Source: Methanobrevibacter sp.
GTDB lineage: Archaea; Methanobacteriota; Methanobacteria; Methanobacteriales; Methanobacteriaceae
Direction: 5' to 3'
Length of the DNA stretch: 64,000 nt
NCBI RefSeq assembly: GCF_015062985.1
Contig: NZ_SUTI01000011.1
Coordinates: 6,404-70,403, forward strand
The translations under genes and the position numbers were made by a program. The number at the start of each line of letters is the position of its first letter. The stretch's first letter is position 1. Shown here piece after piece: positions 34,372 through 43,215 of the stretch. The notes under the pieces are model-generated. The model had not been told where the DNA came from, ran no database searches, and was given only the letters and a program-made list of their open reading frames with translations.

Positions 34372-36358
34372 TTTAAAGGATTGTTATTTTGAACCGGATG
34401 CTTCTTTATCTGTTATTTCAAAAAAAACACATAACGGAACTTATGTTTTTAATTGCAGTAATGCTGATGAACTTCAAAAAGTATTATATTCAATCAATTC
34501 ATTAACACCTAATGCCCAAAGTATTGTTATTAATTTAACTCCAGGCACTTACAATATTAAATCCGAGTGGTTAAGTAAGAAAAATTATATGAGATCTATG
34601 AATTGGAGAAGTGAATGTCACAATCCTACAATTTTTGGTTGGGGCGAATATCGAACAAAATCTGGAATTACTCAATACAATTACGCATTGGATGTTGGTT
34701 TTATTCCAGTAACTGTTAATGGTAATGGTGCAACAATAAAAATTACTGGTGGAGATGATGATAATCGTGATGGTTTTGCTTTTATTGGACCTTGCGGCAT
34801 TTTAAATGTTGTGAATATAACACTTATTAAATTTAATAATGTTTTTGAAAATTATGGAACATTAAATGCAGTAAACTGTATTTTCACAGATAATGCGGCT
34901 GATGATTATTGGTCTAATGGGGGTTCTGTTGTAGAGGGTGCTGGAAGTTCCAATAATTTTATTAATTGTACTTTTAATAAGAATACCAACTCTAAAAGCC
35001 ACAGCGATATAATGAACCTCGAAGATTCTAGCATTAGATTTGATGGTTGTAATTTCGACAATTTCTTTAAAGATAGAAAAATCATTGGAAAAGTAAGCGT
35101 TGATTCCGTTGTTGATGCGCCGCTAAGTTTAAAAGATAAAATTGATTTGGATAAATCATCTGTATTCCATAATAATGATAAGATTGTTTGTAACAACACA
35201 ACAATTAGTCGTGGAGGTATAATGTTAGTGCAAGTAAATAATAAATCAAATTTGGCAAACAATGTTGAACTTTCCAGTATTTGTGATGAAATAGATCCTC
35301 TTAATTTAGTTTTAAACATTAATAAGGATAGCGAAATTGATTTAAGTAAATTAGGATTCAAAGATAATCTGGTTATCAATGGTAATGGCCATAAAATCAA
35401 ATTTATTCACCAGGAAGAAATAAAGAAATCCCAATCTGTTACTTTAATTAACATTACATTTAGCGATTATTCCCATATCCTATTTAAAAGTAAAGGTTCA
35501 TGTACTTTTATTTTCTGTAATTTTACAGGAAATACTGGAAAATATCTCATTGACATTGATGAAGGTGGAGTAACTTTTATTAATTGTACTATCACAGGAA
35601 ATAAAAATGGAAAGTATTTAATTAATAACGATGAAGGTTCTTTATCATTTATTAATTGTACAATTAAGGAAAATGATGGCAAAATCTATAATGAAAAAGG
35701 TACACTTTTCTTTTCCAATTGTGATATAGACCCTGAAACACTCATTCACAACTATCAAACAGCAAATTGTGAAATAATAAGTTGTATCGGAGGAAACAAT
35801 ACTAAATCTGAAGAACAAGAAGGATTACCTAAATGGAAACAGGGTCTGATTATAGCAGGAATGTCTATAGTAGTTGGCGTCGCATCTTTTGCAGCTGGAG
35901 CCGGATGTTACTATGCGGGACTTGCAATGTGGCATGAAACATGCGGTATGGTTGCTGCAGGCATATCCGGAGCGGTGATTGGTGCTGCTGGAGGATATGT
36001 TACTGATGCTATTATCGCCCATTACACTCACGATCATAGCATGAGATATGGTTTAATGATAGGTATGGCTGCTTTTGGTGCTGTTTCAGGACTTGCCGGT
36101 GCAATCATTGAAGATTATCATTTAGAATATAGGTGTTTAATGGAGGAGTATCAAGAGGCTAATGGAGCAGTAAACGTTGATAATCTTAGAGGACAACCTT
36201 ATAAGGAATTCTTCTCTGATCGAATTGTAGAAGGGGAATTCTTTATGGATGATGTTTCCGGAAGTTTTCTTTCAGAACAACTATCTAATTCCAATCTAGG
36301 TGGATCAGGTTCGTTTTCCTTCTCTCAACCAAATCAAATACTTTCCTTTGAAATCTGA
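34277..36358 (+). CDS. Adhesin-like protein, C-terminal part (frameshifted gene) with glycine-rich membrane domain
   Basis: Continuation of the preceding adhesin. The frame is open from 34277, but the first ~23 residues are out-of-frame translation of the upstream gene; real coding restarts near 34346 (YTKTIIFDDLKDCYF). More beta-helix repeats follow (FINCTFNKN, FINCTITGN, FINCTIKEN). The C-terminus differs from the usual anchor: after WKQGLIIAG come about 100 residues of Gly/Ala-rich hydrophobic segments (IVVGVASFAAGAGCYYAGLA, GMVAAGISGAVIGAAGGYV, LMIGMAAFGAVSGLAGAII) and a soluble tail. This resembles glycine-zipper membrane-inserting domains. No start codon with ribosome site is present, so this part is not expressed unless the frame is restored. 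Confidence 0.7.
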   Translation: MTTALSKIVMILLLLLKKEVLPSYTKTIIFDDLKDCYFEPDASLSVISKKTHNGTYVFNCSNADELQKVLYSINSLTPNAQSIVINLTPGTYNIKSEWLSKKNYMRSMNWRSECHNPTIFGWGEYRTKSGITQYNYALDVGFIPVTVNGNGATIKITGGDDDNRDGFAFIGPCGILNVVNITLIKFNNVFENYGTLNAVNCIFTDNAADDYWSNGGSVVEGAGSSNNFINCTFNKNTNSKSHSDIMNLEDSSIRFDGCNFDNFFKDRKIIGKVSVDSVVDAPLSLKDKIDLDKSSVFHNNDKIVCNNTTISRGGIMLVQVNNKSNLANNVELSSICDEIDPLNLVLNINKDSEIDLSKLGFKDNLVINGNGHKIKFIHQEEIKKSQSVTLINITFSDYSHILFKSKGSCTFIFCNFTGNTGKYLIDIDEGGVTFINCTITGNKNGKYLINNDEGSLSFINCTIKENDGKIYNEKGTLFFSNCDIDPETLIHNYQTANCEIISCIGGNNTKSEEQEGLPKWKQGLIIAGMSIVVGVASFAAGAGCYYAGLAMWHETCGMVAAGISGAVIGAAGGYVTDAIIAHYTHDHSMRYGLMIGMAAFGAVSGLAGAIIEDYHLEYRCLMEEYQEANGAVNVDNLRGQPYKEFFSDRIVEGEFFMDDVSGSFLSEQLSNSNLGGSGSFSFSQPNQILSFEI

Positions 36359-36387
36359 ACTGATAATGAAGTTATTCCATATATTTT

Positions 36388-36416
36388 AGGGAATATTTTC
36401 CCTCTTTTTTCTTTTT
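36388..36416 (+). terminator. Terminator after the frameshifted adhesin
   Basis: AGGGAA and TTCCCT form a perfect 6-base stem with a TATT loop (36388-36403), followed by a T-rich tract. It lies 30 bases after the adhesin stop codon. Confidence 0.75.
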
Positions 36417-36573
36417 TGGGTTTGTATTTAAAAAATATTTAAAATATGGGCCTTTTCACAAATCAAATTATTCAGAAGCATCTTCAATTATAAATGGATT
36501 AGTAATGTGGTTATTTTGTTTGATTCAACTATTTATTTTGCATTTTTAAATTGCTTTGGAATATAACTAACAG

Positions 36574-36604
36574 TTTATATGCTTTAACATCCAATTTTAT
36601 TTTA
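36574..36604 (+). promoter_or_regulatory. Duplicated leaderless promoter of truncated tadC copy
   Basis: TTTATAT at 36574-36580 lies about 27 bases before the ATG at 36604, with no ribosome site. The upstream sequence, including AAATTGCTTT and the TATA box, matches the region before the intact copy at 42081, so the promoter was copied together with the gene start. Confidence 0.55.
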
Positions 36605-37041
36605 TGAAATTTAAAATAATTGATGATTTGGTGATATTTTTAGAAAATATTCTTCCTGAAAAGTATTTGTCCAGATTACAGGAATTTTTATTGAGTGGAG
36701 CCATTTTTACAGAGGCAAGTAAAGTTTTGGCCATGCTCATAATTTTTATCATAATCTCAGAAATGGCATTGGCATTAACATTAACGTTTATGAATCTGCC
36801 GGTATCAATGTTGATTTTGCCGTTTTTCACAATTCCAGGACTTTTCACTTATGTTATTGTCCAGCAGGAAAAAAGATTGCAGGAGATTGAAAAGTCGGCG
36901 CCGGACTTTTTAAGGCAGCTTTCAAGCATGCTGCAGGTTGGGTTAAGCTTTGAGAATGCAATGGAGGACATGTCGCAGTACGGTGAAGGGTCGCTATACG
37001 ACGAAATGATACTATGGTCAAGGTCTATTTCAAAAAAATAA
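36604..37041 (+). pseudogene. Truncated TadC-like (type II secretion F) gene copy
   Basis: 145 residues that align without gaps to the first 135 or so of the 308-residue TadC-like protein at 42081: LQEFLLSGAIFT, SKVLA, VIVQQEKR, APDFLRQLSSMLQVGLSFENAMEDMSQYGEG. Similarity stops abruptly after LYDEM and is replaced by ten unrelated residues and a stop. It retains two membrane helices but lacks the remainder of the first F domain and the C-terminal membrane helices, so it is probably not functional. It has a leaderless promoter like that of the intact copy. Confidence 0.75.
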
Positions 37042-37565
37042 TGTAAATTTAAATCTTCTTGTTTGGATTAAGACAGATTAATTGCTGTTAAATTTGATTT
37101 TTCAGCATTGATTAAAAAGAATTAAAACATTATATTTGAAATGCTCTTTAAAATAACATTATAAAGTACAAAATAATGTTTTAATAATAAGTCCTAAAGT
37201 ATAATTTGGGGGATTCCCAATCATTGAATGTTTCTGGATATCAGTGATACACAAATTTAAGAAAAGGGTTCATATATTTTTCCTATGTTTTAAATATATT
37301 ATGTCATGGTTAATAATTTTATATATGGTGTGATTACATAAAGATAAATTGATATACACTTTATCGGTTTTATTAATTTGACATTGATGAAGGTTTAGGA
37401 TTTCGAGGGGGTAATGAGTGTAATTCTTATTCGTTGGCTTAGATTTTTATTCAATGATTAAAATTAATCCGATTGGAGTTTGTATTTTAAAATGTAAAAT
37501 TATGCTGTCGAACTTAAAAAATGTAATTTGTTGTTGAACTTTAATTTTTAAATGATGTGTATAAA
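37042..37565 (+). promoter_or_regulatory. Long upstream region of the large repeat adhesin
   Basis: 524 gene-free, AT-rich bases. The 5' leader near the gene holds AATTTGTTGTTGAA at 37525-37538, identical to the leader element of the first adhesin and at a similar distance from its ATG (28 versus 25 bases). TATA-like stretches occur (for example around 37482-37494) but none stands out. Long 5' regions are usual for adhesin genes; nothing else recognisable is seen. Confidence 0.45.
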
Positions 37566-40500
37566 ATGATTAACAAGAAAAAGCTGTTTATCAGCATTTT
37601 AATCGTATTAAGTGTTTTCATCTGTCTGACTTCTGTCGCAGCTCAGGATAGCGCAGACGCCAACCTGACACAAGATTCTGCTGATGAGGTTTCACAGGCC
37701 AGTGGAGACGATGTGCATATTGAATTGGCAGAAATAGATGATGATTCAAAAGCAGCTCAAGAGGATAATCAACCTATTGGACAGTCAAACAGCGAAGATA
37801 TAATAAGCGAACCCGATGATGGAAGTTTCGCTGCATTGGAAAGTAAGATTGAAAATGCCCCAGACAATTCCATAATAAAATTAGAAAATGACTACTTGTA
37901 CTCAGGGTCAGGGAAAGGTCATGGAATTGAAATTAGAAAACCCCTAACAATTGATGGGCAAGGAAAAACAATTGATGCAAATCAGAAAGTAAGAGTTTTT
38001 TATATCGTCTCTGAAAATGTAATATTAAAAAATATTATTTTTATTAATGGTAATTGGAGGGATACTGATAATGGAGGGGGCGATATATACTCAAGGGGTT
38101 ATAATACCCTTGTTTATAATTGTAGTTTTGTGAATAGTAATTCTAGAAGTGATGGTGGTGCTGTTTATTTGACTGGTGATCACGGTGTTGTTTCCAATTG
38201 TAGTTTTGTGAATAGTACTGCTAGCAATCAGGGTGGTGCTGTTTATTTGAGTGGTGATAATTGTGTTGTTTCCAATTCTAGTTTTGTGAATAGCAGTGCT
38301 AAACATGAGGGCGGTGCTGTTTATTTGAAAGATGATAACGGTGTTGTTTCCAATTGTAGTTTTGTGAATAGTAGTTCTACTCTTTATGAGGGCGGTGCCG
38401 TTTATTTGTATAGTCAAAATGGTGTTGTTTCCAATTGTAGTTTTGTGAATAGCAGTGCTAAAAAGGATGCTGGTGCTGTTTATGTGAAGGGAAAAAATTC
38501 TGCTCTATCTAATTGCAGTTTTGTGAATAGTTGTTCAACTAGTCATGAAGGTGGTGCTGTTTTTTGGAGTAGTGCAGATGGTATTCTTTCCAATTGTAGT
38601 TTTGTGAATAGTAATGCTAAAATGAAAGGTGGTACTGTTTATTGGGAGGGTACTAAAGGAATTGTTTCCAATTGTAGTTTTGTGAATAGTAGTGCTAGCA
38701 ATGATGGTGGTGCTGTTTATTGGTATAGTGCAAGTGGTACTGTTTCTGGTTGTAGTTTTGTGAATAGTAGTTCTCCTGATAATCAAGGCGGTGCTATATA
38801 TTTCAATGGTAATAAGGGTGCTGTTTCTGGTTGTAGTTTTGTGAATTGTAGTTCTCAAAGTGGCGGTGCTGTTTATTGTAGAGGTGATGATGGCATTGTT
38901 TCCGATTGTAGTTTTGTGAATAATAATGCTAGTGATAATGGTGGTGCTGTTAATTGCCATGGTCCTGACAGTATTGTTTCCGATTGTAGTTTTGCGAATA
39001 ACAGTGCTGGCAATGAGGGAGGTGCCGTTTTTTGGTATAATACTAGAGGTGCTCTTTCTGGCTGTAGTTTTGTGAATTGTAGTTCTAAAAATGGTGGTGC
39101 TGTTTATTGGCAGGGCAATAGCGGTGCTGTTTCTGTCTGTAGCTTTATGAATAACAGTGCCGGCAATAATGGTGGTGCTCTTTATTGGGTGCGCAATAAC
39201 GGTGATCTTTCTGCTTGTAGTTTTGTGAATAACAGTGCCGGCAATGATGGTGGCGCCGTTTATTGGTCTGGAAATAAGGGTAAAGTTTCCAATTGTAGCT
39301 TTATGCATAGTTCCGGAATTTATGGTGGTGCAATATACTTGAATGATACAAATTCATCTGTTTATACTTGCATCTTCGTAAATAATACTGCAGAAATGGG
39401 CATTATCTATTTTGAAAATGTCAACGAAGAGAACCTTAGCTACTTTAAAATCAATAACAATATCTTTTTAAATAACGCCGGAGGATATGAAATCTCATTC
39501 AACCAAATCGACAATAATTCCAATGCCGACTATAACTGGTTCGGAAACAATGCAACCAATTACGATAAGGCGCCGGCAACTAATGATATGGAAATAAGTG
39601 CTTGGCTGTTCTTGAATGCTACAGCAAATCTAGATACGCTCAATATTTCAAACGCATCTGAGGTCGTGTTTAAATTATATGCCTATACTCCTTCAGGGGT
39701 ATCAGAATATGACAACAGTCTTTTGAAAGCCGTCAACCTGACATTGACTCCAACAAAGGGAAAAGTCAATACTACCTGGGCCGGCTTGGAAGAACCTGTT
39801 GAATACACTGCAGAGAGAGCGGGAATCGGCAAGCTAACAGCCACCATAGAAAACGTTTCCTACACTATTTTACTTATAGGGCCTAAGAATAACATCACTT
39901 CAATGAAAGCCAGTTCACTTACTACAAGAGTGGACATTAATGCTACTGTAAATGTCGTATTGGCTGAAACTGATGCTAATGGTACTGTCACCATCACAAT
40001 AAATGGCGTAAAATACACCGGTGATGTTAAAGACGGTCAGGGAACCATTGTTCTTCCGCTGTTGCCTAAAGGCAAAACTAAGCATACTGTTGTTTACAGC
40101 GGTGATGACACTTATAATCGCAAAACCACTACCGTAAATGTCAACGTGAACAAGTATTATCCGACCATTAAGGCAACCGCTCGAACCGTCCATGTTGGGG
40201 ATGATGTTGTAATTAACGTTACTAGATTGCCTGAACTTGCAACCGGTACTGTTTCAGTCAATATTGATGGTGCCGTTTATAATGCTACTGTTGAGAATGG
40301 TGCTGCAGTCATTGTAGTTCCTGATTTGCCTTCAGGCAGTTATAGTTTAAATGTTTCCTACAGCGGCGATGAAATGTATAAGGCATATAATACCACTGTT
40401 AAATTTAACGTGAACAAGTTCAATACTATTATGAAGTGCTCTACACGCACTGTCCATGTTGGTGATGACGTTACTATCAATGTTCAGTTGGCTGATGATG

Positions 40501-40943
40501 CCGCAGGCACTGTATGGGTTGAAGTTAATGGAACTAACTGCACAGCAACTGTTGAAAACGGTGTTGCTTCCATTGTTGTTTCAGGCTTGCCTGCAGGCAG
40601 TTATGCTTTGGATGTCCAGTACAGCGGTGATGATAAGTACAAATCAAGATCAAGGGTTGCCACATTCAATGTCAATAAGTATAAAGTTGCGATGAAGGCG
40701 ACTGCCGTTTCTGTAGGATCTGGCGAGGATGTTGACGTTAATGTGGTCATGTCCAAAGATGCTACCGGCAATGTCAGCATCACTGCGGACAGCGGTGTCT
40801 TTTCTGCTGAAATCATTGATGGCGTAGCTTCAATCATAGTTTCCGGTTTGGCTGATGGAACATACAGCTATGATGTTCAGTATGGCGGCGACAGCAAGTA
40901 TAAGAACTGCACTTCGAGCGTCACTTTCAGTGTAGGCGATTAA
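37566..40943 (+). CDS. Large adhesin-like surface protein with Pmp repeats and Ig-like domains
   Basis: 1125-residue secreted protein. A signal peptide (KKKLFISILIVLSVFICLTS, cleaved near AAQD) is followed by an acidic Ser/Asp region to about residue 85, a beta-helix start (LTIDGQGKTIDANQK), and 16-17 repeats of 25-27 residues with the core NCSFVNSxxxxxGGAVYxxxxxG. After a connector (about 620-760) come four Ig-like domains of about 90 residues (recurring VHVGDDVxINV, GTVxVxxNG, YSGDxxYK), as in Big_3-type repeats. No C-terminal membrane anchor or sortase motif is visible, so attachment must be via partner or cell wall binding. The ATG at 37566 is preferred over the in-frame GTG at 37557. Confidence 0.88.
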   Translation: MINKKKLFISILIVLSVFICLTSVAAQDSADANLTQDSADEVSQASGDDVHIELAEIDDDSKAAQEDNQPIGQSNSEDIISEPDDGSFAALESKIENAPDNSIIKLENDYLYSGSGKGHGIEIRKPLTIDGQGKTIDANQKVRVFYIVSENVILKNIIFINGNWRDTDNGGGDIYSRGYNTLVYNCSFVNSNSRSDGGAVYLTGDHGVVSNCSFVNSTASNQGGAVYLSGDNCVVSNSSFVNSSAKHEGGAVYLKDDNGVVSNCSFVNSSSTLYEGGAVYLYSQNGVVSNCSFVNSSAKKDAGAVYVKGKNSALSNCSFVNSCSTSHEGGAVFWSSADGILSNCSFVNSNAKMKGGTVYWEGTKGIVSNCSFVNSSASNDGGAVYWYSASGTVSGCSFVNSSSPDNQGGAIYFNGNKGAVSGCSFVNCSSQSGGAVYCRGDDGIVSDCSFVNNNASDNGGAVNCHGPDSIVSDCSFANNSAGNEGGAVFWYNTRGALSGCSFVNCSSKNGGAVYWQGNSGAVSVCSFMNNSAGNNGGALYWVRNNGDLSACSFVNNSAGNDGGAVYWSGNKGKVSNCSFMHSSGIYGGAIYLNDTNSSVYTCIFVNNTAEMGIIYFENVNEENLSYFKINNNIFLNNAGGYEISFNQIDNNSNADYNWFGNNATNYDKAPATNDMEISAWLFLNATANLDTLNISNASEVVFKLYAYTPSGVSEYDNSLLKAVNLTLTPTKGKVNTTWAGLEEPVEYTAERAGIGKLTATIENVSYTILLIGPKNNITSMKASSLTTRVDINATVNVVLAETDANGTVTITINGVKYTGDVKDGQGTIVLPLLPKGKTKHTVVYSGDDTYNRKTTTVNVNVNKYYPTIKATARTVHVGDDVVINVTRLPELATGTVSVNIDGAVYNATVENGAAVIVVPDLPSGSYSLNVSYSGDEMYKAYNTTVKFNVNKFNTIMKCSTRTVHVGDDVTINVQLADDAAGTVWVEVNGTNCTATVENGVASIVVSGLPAGSYALDVQYSGDDKYKSRSRVATFNVNKYKVAMKATAVSVGSGEDVDVNVVMSKDATGNVSITADSGVFSAEIIDGVASIIVSGLADGTYSYDVQYGGDSKYKNCTSSVTFSVGD
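38110..39400 (+). repeat. Coding tandem repeat array of the adhesin
   Basis: About 16-17 units of 75-81 bases, each containing close variants of TGTAGTTTTGTGAATAG and GGTGGTGCTGTTTAT. The nucleotide identity between units is high enough for recombination or slippage to change repeat number. The array stays in frame throughout. On the minus strand the same repeats leave open frames (38091-38417, 38535-39308), which are artefacts. Confidence 0.85.
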
Positions 40944-40964
40944 ATTAAAACACTATGGATAAGG

Positions 40965-40999
40965 GAGTTTTTAAACTCTTTTATTTTTCTTTTTTTTGA
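40965..40999 (+). terminator. Terminator after the large adhesin
   Basis: GAGTTT / AAACTC with a 2-base spacer (40965-40978) is followed by TTTTATTTTTC and eight or more Ts, 22 bases after the stop codon. A clear hairpin plus U-tract. Confidence 0.8.
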
Positions 41000-41030
41000 T
41001 AATTAGATTCTTTTCACAATATTACTGTTT

Positions 41031-41166
41031 AATTGGAAACGAGCACAATTGAGAAAACTGCTCAGGACTTTTTACAAGCATGCTGCAGATTGGATTGATC
41101 TTCGAAAACGCTATTGAAGAAATGTCCCTGTACGACGAAGGACTGCTATATGACGAAATGTCTTAA
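41031..41166 (+). pseudogene. Remnant of a TadC-like gene
   Basis: Decayed third copy of the TadC-like gene. Reading across one frameshift gives EKTAQDFL, then SMLQIGLIFENAIEEMS and YDEGLLYDEM, matching the segment APDFL...YDEM of the intact protein. About 10 bases corresponding to AGGCAGCTTT are missing, which causes the frameshift. It ends, like the truncated copy at 36604, right after YDEM and then reaches a stop (41164-41166). No start codon or promoter is preserved. Confidence 0.65.
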
Positions 41167-41355
41167 CAGAGTGTATCCAGTATATGGTGAGATGGTATTG
41201 GTTTAGGTTCATCTCAAAATGAATAGTTTTTTTTTAAGTGGTGGGTTATAACATATTATAGATAACAATACGTAACTTAATTTAAATAGATAATTATAAT
41301 TATGCTTTACGATAGAAACATAATTAACTAAATCTGGAGGAAATAGGTGATGTTA

Positions 41356-41832
41356 ATGGATTCTAAAAAATTAATTTTAGTACTTGCATTTGTCTGTTTG
41401 GCTATCTTTTTCATAGCTTCAGTTAGTGCAGGGAACTTGTTAACTGATGAGACTACCATCGCGGGGCATGATTTCAATATACCTGATGGATATAAGAAAA
41501 ATGAGTCATTTATATCAGAAAATGAAACTACTAAGTCAAACGGAGCTATTTTTTATACGACTGCAGAGAGTTATTATAAGGGTGAAGATGATATAATATT
41601 TATTCAAGTGTCAGATTATAGCTATCCGGGTTATGAACTTAATTTGACTGATGCCCATGTTCAAAAGTCCGGATTGGGGGAAAAAGAATTTATTAATGGT
41701 CATGAAGGTTTAATTGCAGAAAAGAAATTCGATGATTTAAATGTTCATGCATTTTTTTATGCCGAAGATGGTGATTTGGTTTGTGTAATGACTACAGATG
41801 ATAGTTTATTTGAACAGATAATTCCTGAATAA
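41356..41832 (+). CDS. Secreted protein with PsbP-like domain
   Basis: 158 residues with a signal peptide or single N-terminal anchor (KKLILVLAFVCLAIFFIA, then SVSAG) and an outer domain starting GHDFNIPDGYKKNESF that resembles the domain of the zinc-ribbon protein at 5143. The ATG at 41356 follows GGTGAT by four bases; the in-frame GTG at 41347 lies within that site. It lies in the surface-protein region between adhesin and pilin-type genes. Function unknown. Confidence 0.75.
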   Translation: MDSKKLILVLAFVCLAIFFIASVSAGNLLTDETTIAGHDFNIPDGYKKNESFISENETTKSNGAIFYTTAESYYKGEDDIIFIQVSDYSYPGYELNLTDAHVQKSGLGEKEFINGHEGLIAEKKFDDLNVHAFFYAEDGDLVCVMTTDDSLFEQIIPE

Positions 41833-42050
41833 TAATCGTTTAGTAAATTAATCTATATTTTTTCTATTTTTTATTTTAAATTTATTCTCTTAGTTTGAAT
41901 TGAATGTTTATGTTGAAATATTCATTATATATATGTTGATAAATTTAACATGAAAAAAATATTCTCTAATCGTATTAGGATTCAGATATTGTCTATTCAA
42001 TATCAATCTTGTTTTCACCCTGTAAAATTGCTTTAGAATACAACAATCCC

Positions 42051-42081
42051 TTTATATGTTTCAAAGTTTAATATTATTTCA
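42051..42081 (+). promoter_or_regulatory. Leaderless promoter of intact tadC
   Basis: TTTATATG at 42051-42058, 27 bases before the ATG and without a ribosome site; the preceding AAATTGCTTTAGAATA matches the region before the truncated copy at 36604. Confidence 0.55.
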
Positions 42082-43007
42082 TGAAATTTAGAATAATCAA
42101 TAATTTAACAATATTTTTGGATAATAATATTTCCGAAAAGTATTTATCTAAATTACAGGAATTTTTGCTAAGTGGGGCTATTTTTACAGATGCAAGTAAA
42201 GTTTTAGCTGTACTCATAATTTTCATTTTAGTAAGTGAAATTGTTTTAGCAGTAACATTAACACTCTTAAACCTGTCATGGTCAATGTTAATATTGCCGT
42301 TTTTTCTAATTCCTAGCCTTTTCACATATGTTATTGTCCAGCAGGAAAAAAGAGCCCGGGAAATAGAACGTACTGCACCTGACTTTCTAAGGCAGCTTTC
42401 AAGCATGCTTCAAGTTGGTTTAAGTTTTGAAAACGCAATGGAGGACATGTCACAGTATGGGGAAGGCCCTCTCTATGACGAAATGCGCAGGACAATAATT
42501 GAAATTCGCATGGGCAGAAATTTTGATGAAGCGTGGGCAGCAATGAGTAAACGTTTAAAATCAAGGGAACTGGAAAGAATTTTTGGAATAATTTTAGACG
42601 GTCGTAAATCCGGGTCAAGTATTTCAATGGTATTGGTTGATGTTTCCGATGATTTAAGGGAATTGATGGCACTTAAACGGGAGAGAAAATCTGCTGTAAT
42701 GATGTCAGTCATGTTCCTATTGATATCATCCATTGTTGCAACACCGTTTGCCTTTGGAATGGTTAGTGTGTATTCTGGATTTATGCAATCCAATGGCTTG
42801 GAATCAGAACTCATTTTAACAGCACCAATTGCTGGGGAGATATATTTAATAATCCATTCATTCTTGATAGGATTTATAATAAGCATTATCATGTATGGTG
42901 AAATAAAGAAAGGATTTAAGTTTTCTCTGCCGTTGGCGGCAGCTTCTTTTGGAATATTTTATGTAATATCTACATTCGGTGGAAATCTGCTCATTGGGGG
43001 ATTTTAA
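42081..43007 (+). CDS. TadC-like type II secretion system F protein
   Basis: 308-residue polytopic membrane protein. Two N-terminal helices precede the cytoplasmic F domain (DFLRQLSSMLQVGLSFENAM, GRNFDEAWAAMSKRLKSRELERIF, GSSISMVLVDVSDDLREL) and three C-terminal helices follow, as in archaeal TadC/FlaJ-like platform proteins of type IV pili. It overlaps by one base the gene for a class III signal peptide protein, so they form a minimal pilus locus. The ATPase (TadA/GspE) is not in the window. Two broken copies lie upstream. Confidence 0.85.
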   Translation: MKFRIINNLTIFLDNNISEKYLSKLQEFLLSGAIFTDASKVLAVLIIFILVSEIVLAVTLTLLNLSWSMLILPFFLIPSLFTYVIVQQEKRAREIERTAPDFLRQLSSMLQVGLSFENAMEDMSQYGEGPLYDEMRRTIIEIRMGRNFDEAWAAMSKRLKSRELERIFGIILDGRKSGSSISMVLVDVSDDLRELMALKRERKSAVMMSVMFLLISSIVATPFAFGMVSVYSGFMQSNGLESELILTAPIAGEIYLIIHSFLIGFIISIIMYGEIKKGFKFSLPLAAASFGIFYVISTFGGNLLIGGF

Positions 43008-43189
43008 TGGATAATAGTGGTCAGACATCTGCAGAATTCATTTTACTCTTTGGTGGTATAATGGTTGTTGTTTTGCTTGTAATTCATATGTATAACAGTT
43101 ACATGGACGAACTTGGCGGTGAAATTTCATCAAAAGAAGTAAATGAATTCAATAATGAATTAATCAAGTTAAGCAGATATTTTAAATAG
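43007..43189 (+). CDS. Pilin-like protein with class III signal peptide
   Basis: 60 residues. MDNSGQTSAEF followed by a hydrophobic stretch (ILLFGGIMVVVLLVIHMY) matches the archaeal class III signal peptide, with cleavage expected between Gly5 and Gln6 and the QxSxEF mature start. Such proteins are cut by EppA and assembled into type IV pilus-like fibres. The ATG overlaps the tadC stop (TAATG), so translation is coupled. It is very short, so it is more likely a minor pilin or a membrane-tethered subunit than a major fibre protein. Confidence 0.8.
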   Translation: MDNSGQTSAEFILLFGGIMVVVLLVIHMYNSYMDELGGEISSKEVNEFNNELIKLSRYFK

Positions 43190-43215
43190 ATACTTTCAGT
43201 ATTTTTCAGTTAGGA

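Noticed and set aside
38091..39308. Long minus-strand open frames (38091-38417 and 38535-39308) inside the adhesin repeats
   Set aside because: Their Thr/Ile-rich repeated sequence is just the complement of the adhesin repeats; no ribosome site or promoter is present.
38110..39400. CRISPR-like appearance of regular repeats of about 78 bases
   Set aside because: Units are contiguous, in frame and encode beta-helix turns; there are no unique spacers and no cas genes.
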